Positions 1-8,007 of a DNA stretch of 64,000 bases are shown piece after piece. This DNA is from Treponema sp. (lineage in GTDB: Bacteria; Spirochaetota; Spirochaetia; Treponematales; Breznakiellaceae). Both the position numbers and the translations under genes were made by a program. Below the pieces are notes generated by a model. The model saw only the letters and a list, made by a program, of their open reading frames with translations, searched no databases and was not told the origin of the DNA. Where the stretch lies: contig JAISCC010000040.1 of the NCBI GenBank assembly GCA_031265845.1, positions 1 to 64,000 of the forward strand, in the 5' to 3' direction. Positions within the stretch are counted from its first letter, which is position 1. Each line of letters opens with the position of its first letter.

Positions 1-7
1 CCAAAGT

Positions 8-862
8 TTGCCCCCCCCCCCCCACATTGCTGTTTCTTGTTTTTTTGAGGTGTTCAGATCCCATCATGAATTCTTCCAAATTCCGTTTCTATGCTTTGGG
101 AAAAACCTGTCCGGCGAAACCATAAGCCACGCTTTGGAAGAAAGAAGCCGTCAGATCAAAAAGAGCGCCATTCTGTTTATCGGGACAAAAGACGGCTTAA
201 AGGATGGCTGTCTGTCCAATGGAGAACTCCTCTCCTCATGGATAGACGGCGATGTACTGGTGCATACGGCTTCATCGGAAGATTTCATTAATACGGTGTC
301 TAAAACCGCGCCTGATATCATCAGCCTTGGCGCCATTGATATTGAAATGATAAAAACCATACGCAGCCATCCGGCGACGGCAATGACGCCGGTCATCGTG
401 ATACCTGAACATATCACAACGCCTGAACCGGTAAAGGAACTCGGCAAATACTCGCGGGTAGTGTTATGCAACCGGTCTGTCGCGGGTTCGCCTGCGTTCT
501 GCGCCCGCGTACGGGCTGTTGCGGCGGGAGACGCTATTCTTCCGCTATTTACCGGCGCGCTGGTGAAGAAAGCCATTCTCTATTTTAACCAGCGCGCGCA
601 TTCCCACATTTTTCGGTGGAAGCTCGCAGACGCGGTCGGCATCAGCGAAGACTATTTGACCAGGATTTTCCGCCGGGAAATGGGCATGTCTTTGTGGGAA
701 TACCTGAACTATTACCGTGTGTTTATGGCTGTGGAACTGCTCATACATTCGGGCGACACCATAGCGCAGATAGCGGACAAAACCGGTTTTCAGGATCAAG
801 CGTATTTCTGCCGCGTATTCAAGAAGATATATGGCAAATCGCCGGGCTGGCTTAGAAAATAA
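8..862 (+). CDS. AraC-family HTH transcriptional regulator with receiver-like N-terminal region (5' end uncertain, starts in a poly-C tract)
   Basis: C-terminal AraC double-HTH signature (WKLADAVGISEDYLTRIFRREMGMSLWEYLNYYRV...IAQIADKTGFQDQAYFCRVFKKIYGKSPGWLRK); located just upstream of sugar ABC permeases. Confidence 0.8.
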   Translation: MPPPPHIAVSCFFEVFRSHHEFFQIPFLCFGKNLSGETISHALEERSRQIKKSAILFIGTKDGLKDGCLSNGELLSSWIDGDVLVHTASSEDFINTVSKTAPDIISLGAIDIEMIKTIRSHPATAMTPVIVIPEHITTPEPVKELGKYSRVVLCNRSVAGSPAFCARVRAVAAGDAILPLFTGALVKKAILYFNQRAHSHIFRWKLADAVGISEDYLTRIFRREMGMSLWEYLNYYRVFMAVELLIHSGDTIAQIADKTGFQDQAYFCRVFKKIYGKSPGWLRK

Positions 863-954
863 GCCGTCAAAACCCGCTGTCGGAAAAATCCAATAAACCG
901 CCCGTATTTTATCATATTCCAATGGTATACTCATTTTCCAAGAGGTTATGTAAC

Positions 955-1881
955 ATGGGAAAAGTGGTAAAATCCGGAACGAAACTGGGACGGGAAATCC
1001 GCCGGCATCTTTCGGTGTATCTGCTGTTGATCATCCCCTTGACTTACTACATTGTTTTCAAGTATATCCCAATCTGGAACGGACAAATCGCTTTTAAGGA
1101 TTTTATGCCTCTTGACGGCGTTGTGGGAAGCAAGTGGGTTGGATTTCAGCATTTTATAACGTTTTTCCATTCATTTTATTTCTGGGAATTGCTGCGGAAT
1201 ACATTGTTTTACAGTTTCGGCAAATTGCTCGTCAGCATACCGGCCGCAATTCTTTTGTCTGTCGCGCTTTATGAATGCATCCATTTTAAACTAAGCAAAA
1301 TCGTTCAAACTTTGGCGTATCTTCCGCATTTTTTGTCATGGGTTATCATGTACGGCATCCTGTTGGCGCTTCTCGCGCCCGGCGACGGCATTGTGAATGA
1401 TGTGCTCAAGAATTTCGGCAAAGAACCGGTCGCTTTTTTAACGGACACTAACACGTTCCCGTGGCTCGTGATTCTCTCGGACGCATGGAAAGAGATGGGG
1501 TGGAGCGCGATTATATTTATCGCGGCGCTTATGGGCATTGATCCTTCCCTTTACGAAGCCGCGACGGTTGAAGGCGTAAGCGCCTCGCAGAAGGTGTGGT
1601 ACATCACCCTGCCGTCCATCCGTCCGGTTATCGTAATGGTGACGCTTTTACGGCTCGGCACTATTCTTGACGCGGGATTCAACCAGATATTCATGCTCTA
1701 TTCAATACCAGTTTACAGCGTGGCGGACATCATTGACACATGGGTGTACCGGCAGGGCTTGCTGGAATTTCAGTTCGGACTTGCGACTGCGGTCGGAATT
1801 TTCAAGGGAATCATCGGTCTCTTTACTATCTGGCTGTCAAATTATCTGGTCAAGAAAGTCTCGGATTCTTCTTTATTCTAA
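955..1881 (+). CDS. Carbohydrate ABC transporter permease, LplB/YteP-like
   Basis: Multi-TM protein with permease EAA-like region (SLYEAATVEGVSASQKVWYITLPSIRPVI); ATG at 955. Confidence 0.9.
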   Translation: MGKVVKSGTKLGREIRRHLSVYLLLIIPLTYYIVFKYIPIWNGQIAFKDFMPLDGVVGSKWVGFQHFITFFHSFYFWELLRNTLFYSFGKLLVSIPAAILLSVALYECIHFKLSKIVQTLAYLPHFLSWVIMYGILLALLAPGDGIVNDVLKNFGKEPVAFLTDTNTFPWLVILSDAWKEMGWSAIIFIAALMGIDPSLYEAATVEGVSASQKVWYITLPSIRPVIVMVTLLRLGTILDAGFNQIFMLYSIPVYSVADIIDTWVYRQGLLEFQFGLATAVGIFKGIIGLFTIWLSNYLVKKVSDSSLF

Positions 1882-1896
1882 CAATAGGAGTTGATA

Positions 1897-2829
1897 ATGA
1901 AAAGGGAATACGCCGCCGCCAACCATTATATGAAAATGACCATAAAAGGAAAAGAGATTTACTTTACAGCGGGAGATTTCATCTTTTATATACTGCTTGA
2001 CATCCTTCTGGTCTTTGTATTGGTGATAGTGGCTATCCCAATGTGGAGCGTTATCACCCTGTCTTTCAAGCCGAATGATTTTATTGGGAGCAACCTTGAG
2101 GGCATGTTTCTGCCGCCGTGGAGGTGGTCAACCGCCGCATATAAGGCGTTGTTGGGAAACAATGGTTTCTTGACCTCATTTTTGAACAGCTTGAAAATAT
2201 TTGTATTCGGCGTGGCGACCGCCCTGTTTCTGACGGTTCCGCTCGCCTATGCGCTTTCGATCAAGACGTTGCCGGGCAGAAAATTGTTGAATATTCTTAT
2301 TTTGATGCCGTACCTGTTCAATGTGGGCATTATTCCGGCATATCTTGTGGTGACAAAGCTGGGCTTGACCAATCATCTGGCGGCGATATTTCTGCCCACG
2401 GCGATAAGCACGTATAATTGTCTTATCATGCGGGGATTTTTTGAAGGAATTCCCGATGAGCTAAAAGAATCGGCGCGTATTGACGGCGCTTCGGAAATAC
2501 GGGTGTTAGTGAGCGTCGTGCTGCCGGTTTCCAAACCCATACTGTTGACTATCGGCCTTTATTACGGAGTCACATTCTGGAATGACTTCTTTCACGCCAT
2601 GCTCTATCTCAACAATAATAGTTTGCAACCGTTGCCCATATTGCTTAGAAATATTCTTATGGCAAGCGGCATGAACGAATTCGTCGAGGTCAGCGCGTTC
2701 GGCAACGCGAATGTACAGGCGATAAAAGCGGCGAGCGTGTTTATGTCGGCGATTCCGATGATCATCGCATATCCGTTTATTCAAAAATATTTTACCAAGG
2801 GAACCATGCTAGGCAGCGTGAAGGGATAG
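1897..2829 (+). CDS. Carbohydrate ABC transporter permease, LplC/YtcP-like
   Basis: EAA-like loop ELKESARIDGASEIRVLVSVVLPVSKPILLTIGLYY; GGAG SD before ATG at 1897; follows the paired permease. Confidence 0.9.
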   Translation: MKREYAAANHYMKMTIKGKEIYFTAGDFIFYILLDILLVFVLVIVAIPMWSVITLSFKPNDFIGSNLEGMFLPPWRWSTAAYKALLGNNGFLTSFLNSLKIFVFGVATALFLTVPLAYALSIKTLPGRKLLNILILMPYLFNVGIIPAYLVVTKLGLTNHLAAIFLPTAISTYNCLIMRGFFEGIPDELKESARIDGASEIRVLVSVVLPVSKPILLTIGLYYGVTFWNDFFHAMLYLNNNSLQPLPILLRNILMASGMNEFVEVSAFGNANVQAIKAASVFMSAIPMIIAYPFIQKYFTKGTMLGSVKG

Positions 2830-2925
2830 AGCGACTCTGCTATGCCGTGAGTTCGATGGAAGCCTGATCACGGCGGCGATCCACGCTGCCGTGCTATGGC
2901 GATCTATGCGGCGGGAGTTCGGCGG

Positions 2926-3074
2926 GACGCTTCAATCCGTATCAGATCAAGCGCCTTGATCGCTTCGGATCAAGCGCTTTGATCCGTTCAGATCAAGCGC
3001 TTTGATCGCTTCGGATCAAGCGCCTTGATCCGTGAAGGAGTGTTCGCTATGGAGGACGCGCAGGATATACTCCC
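2926..3074. repeat. Copy 1 of a dispersed element: four 23-bp palindromic units (GATCAAGCGCYTTGATC + 6 nt) with conserved flanks
   Basis: Units at ~2945-3030; downstream flank GGAGTGTTCGCTATGGAGGACGCGCAGGATATA is nearly identical to that of copy 2 at 22810-22990. Confidence 0.9.
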
Positions 3075-3111
3075 GCCGGACTCACAGTGCTATAAATCCA
3101 GGAGGTTTATA

Positions 3112-4692
3112 ATGAAGAAAATGAAAACCATACAAAAGATGGTTCTTGCCGCAATTGCGGCGGCGGCGGTGTTCATAAGTTGCAGTAAAAGCAATGCCGG
3201 AGCCGATGGAAGCGACGCGCCCGTTGCCATTGAGCTATGGTATGGGGCTGCGGTTACCGAGGCGGGGCCGCCGCCCGCGGATTGGAAGGCGTTCCAGATC
3301 ATCAAGGAAAAGCTCAACATCATTTTGACGCCAACAGCGTTGCCTTCCAATGAATCGGATCAAGACGTGAAGATACAGGCGGCGGGCGCTTCCAATACCC
3401 TGCCCGATCTGTTTATGGTGCGCCGCGACCCGTGGCTTAACCTGATCCGCGCCGGTCTTATTGCGCCGGTGGACGATCTGTACGAACGTATGCCCACGAG
3501 GACGAAGATGCAATATGACAGCGATTCACGGGCGTTTACGACGCTTAACGGGAAGTCCTACGGGCTTGCCTCGCCGGGAACCATTGCCAAAAATGAAGGC
3601 GTACTGATACGCAAGGATTGGCTTGACAAACTGGGGCTGCCGGTACCGGTTGCCGCCGAGGATTTCCTTGCCGTGATGAAGGCGTTCACCTTTAACGATC
3701 CTGACGGCAACGGCAGAGACGACACGTACGGTTACGGCGCGTTTATAGAAATCAACAACTTTGAAGAAGGCGTGGGACGCCGTTTTGATCCGCTGATGGG
3801 AGCGTTCGGCGCGGCGGGCACCTGGAGCCTGTTGGCGGGGGACCCGGGACTTAATATCAGAAAACCCGCCTATTATGACGGCTTGAGCTATTTAAAGCGG
3901 ATCATAGACGCAAAGGTCATTGATCCGAACTGGGTAAGTTACGGCAAAGACGATTTTAGGGCGGCATGGAAACAGGGACGATTCGGCGTCATGCGGGAGC
4001 AGAACGCGGCGTTTGCGGCTGAGGCGAATTACGCGCCTTTTGACAAGAATTTCCCGAACGGAGAGTGGATCGTTGTAGATCCGCCCAAAGGGCCAACCGG
4101 CAAACAATCAGTAGGCGTATATACGCAAGCCTACCGTATTTACGCGGTGTCCGCAAAAGCCGCGCAGAGCGGAAAGGGCGCGGCAATAGCCCGCCTGCTG
4201 GAATGGATGTCCTCGGACGAAGGATACTACCTCTTGGGATGGGGTGAAGAAGGCGTGAACTATCTGCTTGATGAACATAACGTTCCCACAGTGGAAGGGC
4301 TTGCAGACGCGAAACTCGGTTTCACGCAGCCTGAAATCCAGCCGCTGACCCAACTGCGCAATATGGTGTTCTATAATGGCGAAGTGGAACTTGTGGCGCG
4401 CTATCCCACCTATAAAGCGCCGACATCAGGCAAGCCCATGAGCGCTCTCACCGTGTTGTGGGATATGCAGTCAAAACCCTGGACGCCCAATATCGGCGGC
4501 GACGCGCTCCCCGCGCCGAATGCGGACCTCAAACGGTTCTACGAGCAGGGCGTAGCGGAATTTCTTACCGGCAGACGCGCGCTGACTCAGGAGAATTGGA
4601 CCGCGTGGGTCGCGGAATTTGACAAACTCGGCGGACTTGAATGGGATCAAAATGGCGTTCAGGTTGCTAGAGACGGCAATTATTTGAAATGA
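3112..4692 (+). CDS. Extracellular solute-binding lipoprotein, LplA/YtcQ-like
   Basis: SD AGGAGG and ATG at 3112; lipobox-like AAAVFISC; sugar SBP-like sequence; adjacent to the LplB/LplC permeases. Confidence 0.88.
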   Translation: MKKMKTIQKMVLAAIAAAAVFISCSKSNAGADGSDAPVAIELWYGAAVTEAGPPPADWKAFQIIKEKLNIILTPTALPSNESDQDVKIQAAGASNTLPDLFMVRRDPWLNLIRAGLIAPVDDLYERMPTRTKMQYDSDSRAFTTLNGKSYGLASPGTIAKNEGVLIRKDWLDKLGLPVPVAAEDFLAVMKAFTFNDPDGNGRDDTYGYGAFIEINNFEEGVGRRFDPLMGAFGAAGTWSLLAGDPGLNIRKPAYYDGLSYLKRIIDAKVIDPNWVSYGKDDFRAAWKQGRFGVMREQNAAFAAEANYAPFDKNFPNGEWIVVDPPKGPTGKQSVGVYTQAYRIYAVSAKAAQSGKGAAIARLLEWMSSDEGYYLLGWGEEGVNYLLDEHNVPTVEGLADAKLGFTQPEIQPLTQLRNMVFYNGEVELVARYPTYKAPTSGKPMSALTVLWDMQSKPWTPNIGGDALPAPNADLKRFYEQGVAEFLTGRRALTQENWTAWVAEFDKLGGLEWDQNGVQVARDGNYLK

Positions 4693-4698
4693 CTTGTT

Positions 4699-4725
4699 TC
4701 CGCCGCGTGCCGGGCATGCGGCGGA
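4699..4725. terminator. Strong GC-rich hairpin between SBP and hydrolase genes (terminator or attenuator)
   Basis: TCCGCCGCGTGC-CGG-GCATGCGGCGGA: 12-bp stem with one wobble, 3-nt loop; no clear U-tract. Confidence 0.5.
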
Positions 4726-4755
4726 ATATCCTCTCGCATAATAACAAACAACCGG

Positions 4756-5937
4756 ATGTGGATTATGATTGACAAGACAGCGCCTATTTTTGAACGCATA
4801 GCGTTATCGGTGATGAAGCGATATACGCCGGAACAGGCGAGATGGCATTATGAGCATGGGCTTGTGTTGCAAAGCATATACAATACAGGCGTTTTTCTGA
4901 ATAAGCCGGAGTATACAAGGTGGGTGAAGTCCATGCTTGACGCCATGATCACGGAAGACGGCGGCGTCGCAAGCTATCGAGAGGGTGAATATAACCTGGA
5001 TCAGATAAACATGGGGAAACTGCTCTTTGTATTTTACGCCGAAACCGGCGAACAGAAGTACCGGAAGGCTATAGAAATCTTACGCAAACAACTCAAAGAG
5101 CAACCTCGAACAAACGCGGGCGGATTTTGGCATAAGAAAATCTATCCATATCAGATGTGGCTTGACGGCCTTTATATGGGGGAGCCTTTTTACGCGCAGT
5201 ATGCGGCGATCTTCAACAAGAACGACGGGGACACGGATTTCGACGATATTGTCCATCAATTTATCCTGTTGGAATCAAAAGCCCGCGATGCGAAAACCGG
5301 ACTTCTTTGCCATGCGTGGGATGAGTCCCGCGTCCAGAAATGGGCTGATCCCGAAACTGGCTGTTCTCCGCATTTCTGGGGCAGAGCTATGGGTTGGTAC
5401 TGCATGGCGCTGGTGGATACGCTTGACTTCATTCCAAAAGCGTTGCCGCGGCATCGGCAAGCCCTGCTTGACATAAGCCGCAGCCTCATAGCCCCCCTCT
5501 TGCGTTGTCAAGACCGGGAGAGCGGTCTTTGGAGTCAGATTCTTGATTGCAGGGATCGCGCGGGCAATTATCTTGAAACCTCCTGTTCCGCCATGTTCAC
5601 CTATTTTCTCTACAAAACGCTCAACAAAGGCTATGCGAAAGATCAGGCGGAAGAAATAACGTCCGGCGCGGCTCTGGCGTATAAGGGGCTTATGAGTCGC
5701 ATCCGTGAGGAAACGGACGGGGAGCTTCACGTAACCGGCATTTGCAGCGTCGCCGGTCTCGGCGGCGATCCGTATCGTGACGGTTCCTTCGCCTACTACA
5801 CAAGCGAACCCGTAACGGAAGATGACTTTAAGGGCCTAGGCTCCCTCATTCTGGCGGCTCTGGAAAAAGAGCGCAACGACATGGATTTGCGGGAAGAAAA
5901 TCCACGACCGGAACGCGAAGCGGCGCTATGCCCATAA
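4756..5937 (+). CDS. GH105-type unsaturated rhamnogalacturonyl hydrolase (YteR/YesR-like)
   Basis: Sequence resembles the GH105 family (YPYQMWLDGLYMGEPFYAQYA; HAWDES; HFWGRAMGWYCMALVDTLDF). Confidence 0.9.
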   Translation: MWIMIDKTAPIFERIALSVMKRYTPEQARWHYEHGLVLQSIYNTGVFLNKPEYTRWVKSMLDAMITEDGGVASYREGEYNLDQINMGKLLFVFYAETGEQKYRKAIEILRKQLKEQPRTNAGGFWHKKIYPYQMWLDGLYMGEPFYAQYAAIFNKNDGDTDFDDIVHQFILLESKARDAKTGLLCHAWDESRVQKWADPETGCSPHFWGRAMGWYCMALVDTLDFIPKALPRHRQALLDISRSLIAPLLRCQDRESGLWSQILDCRDRAGNYLETSCSAMFTYFLYKTLNKGYAKDQAEEITSGAALAYKGLMSRIREETDGELHVTGICSVAGLGGDPYRDGSFAYYTSEPVTEDDFKGLGSLILAALEKERNDMDLREENPRPEREAALCP

Positions 5938-6090
5938 CAGCGTCATGTTGGCGCCGGTGAAAAAAGAGACCGCGAAAGAAACTATTTCCGCCTAAATCCA
6001 AGTCAGCTTTGGGAAGGTCTCGTGATTTCCGTCTTTTTAGAAAGTCCTTGACAATGAGAGATTAAATGTATAACTTTTTTCAAAAAATGA

Positions 6091-6127
6091 GGTTGTTTCA
6101 AAATTCGATTTGTTTTGAAACAAACCC
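6091..6127. repeat. Inverted-repeat element, TTTCAAAA/TTTTGAAA family
   Basis: GGTTGTTTCAAAA...TTTTGAAACAAACC. Confidence 0.7.
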
Positions 6128-7029
6128 AAGCGTCTAAATCTTCAAAAAAGGAGTGTTGATAAAAAAATGAATAGCCGTCAAGCCCCGAAGACACCTTCCG
6201 GCTTAATTGATCCCCCCATCTGACTTATTATTAGTACATAACCATATCCGCTTTGGCGGATGTTCCGTCTCCCTAGGACTCATCTCAGCGCGACGCTGTA
6301 GTTTTTTCCTCGCGTTGCGTATTCCTTCCATCCGCTTGGATGCGCCCTGTATCGCCAGCAATCAGGATGCCGCGCCGTGAGACGCGCCATTTCCCGTCCC
6401 GATCAAGATTCACAGACGCTGGAACAGGATTTCCAACCTATCTATTGGAGCCGTCAACTCATACGTTAAGACCGTCTATTGGTCGCGGCATTTTGATACA
6501 TTCATTGCAAGGAATTCTGCTATGCGTTGCATTCCCGATAGTAAGATCGCGGCGCACTGGAGGAAGCCTGAATTCGCCCACAAACTTGAATGTCTGTGGG
6601 TTATAGGTGGACGCGCCCCCTTGATGAAGATCGGAAACTTGTTCCATTCGGACTTTACCGCCCGAATATCGCTGGACCTGGCTTTTGATGAAGACGAGCG
6701 GAGTAGGGAAGAAATGGGCGCTTCGCGGTACGGTGGGAGTTCAGCGCGGTGAGAAAAGGAGCTGGAGCGATATTCTCAACGGAGAAATCCCGCAGGAAAC
6801 AGACGGATAAAGGAGATGGTATGGAACAATAATAGATGTGGTGGATATGCGGCGTCGCGTGAAAGGCGTACAAACGCGGGAGAAGTTCCGGCAACGTAAC
6901 CGTTGGTTATGGGAACCCTTGCGAAAAACAGGAGCGTATACGACAGGGTTCATATTACAGGCAATTATGCGCCGCCACCAGTAGAGGGCGCATCCGTTTC
7001 GGGATGTGGCGCCGTGAAGACAACAGCCA

Positions 7030-8007
7030 CTACACCCTGTGGCAGCGCGCGCATCCTCCCCCGCCGGTTTCCCGCATGGCCGGGCGTTCGCGCAGGCAAC
7101 GTTCTTCCGCCACGGGGCAACGTTCAGCAAAGGCGCAGCCGACGATCCTCGTTGCAACGGACTTTACCTCGCCAAGCGGCGCGGGACCTGCCGCGGCAAT
7201 CTTCGCGCCGTCAAACGGGCCCCGGCTTGCCGCAGAAAAGAGCAGCTTGGTGTAGGGGTGCCGCGCATTGAGGTAGAGATTCTCCGCCGGCGCCTCCTCC
7301 ATAAGCTCGCCCCGGTACATGACGCCAATGCGGTCGCAGAAATACGACGCCACTTTAAGGTCGTGGGCAATAAACAGAAATGACAATGATCGCCGGGACT
7401 TGATCTCCATGAGCAGATTCAGTATCTGCCCCTGAATGGAAACATCCAGGGCGGAAACCACCTCGTCGCAGATGAGGAGTTCCGGCTCCATGAGGAGTCC
7501 CCGGGCGATGGAAATTCTCTGCCTCTGGCCTCCAGAAAATTCCGCCGGACGCCTTTCCAGGTCAGCCTCGGAAAGACCCACTTCTTCCAAAATAGCCGCC
7601 GCTTCAATATGCGCCCGCTTCTGTCCGGGCCACCGCGATGAAAAACGATAGCCCGAAACCAGCGCTTCGTAAACCGTCATCCTTGGATTAAGGGAACGCG
7701 CCGGATCCTGAAACACGTATTTCACTTTTTCCCGGTAGTCTTTTAGTCCCCCAAATTTCAAACGCCGCACATCAATGGCGTCGTTGAAAATAATGGCGCC
7801 CCCGTCGCTTTCGTACATCCTGACCAAAAGCCGGGCGGTCGTGGTTTTGCCGCAGCCCGATTCCCCCACGAGTCCATAGCTTTCGTTTTTGCCGATGGAG
7901 AAAGACACATCGCTTGCCGCATATACAAAACGCCCGAACCTGGCGAAGAATCCGGCTTCCAAATTGAAACGCTTGCTCACGTTTGTAACGGTGATTACGG
8001 ACATCAT
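7030..8007 (-). CDS. Oligopeptide/dipeptide ABC transporter ATP-binding protein, OppF/DppF-like
   Basis: Walker A GESGCGKTTTARLL, signature SGGQRQRISIARGL, Walker B LLICDEVVSALD; C-terminal Cys-rich oligopeptide ABC region. Confidence 0.92.
   Translation of the reverse strand: MMSVITVTNVSKRFNLEAGFFARFGRFVYAASDVSFSIGKNESYGLVGESGCGKTTTARLLVRMYESDGGAIIFNDAIDVRRLKFGGLKDYREKVKYVFQDPARSLNPRMTVYEALVSGYRFSSRWPGQKRAHIEAAAILEEVGLSEADLERRPAEFSGGQRQRISIARGLLMEPELLICDEVVSALDVSIQGQILNLLMEIKSRRSLSFLFIAHDLKVASYFCDRIGVMYRGELMEEAPAENLYLNARHPYTKLLFSAASRGPFDGAKIAAAGPAPLGEVKSVATRIVGCAFAERCPVAEERCLRERPAMRETGGGGCARCHRV

Noticed and set aside
6220-7000. Possible IS200/IS605 TnpB or other transposon remnant
   Set aside because: Only short ambiguous peptides (e.g. 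...RRDLTIGNATHSRIPCNECIKMPR); no family could be supported by eye.
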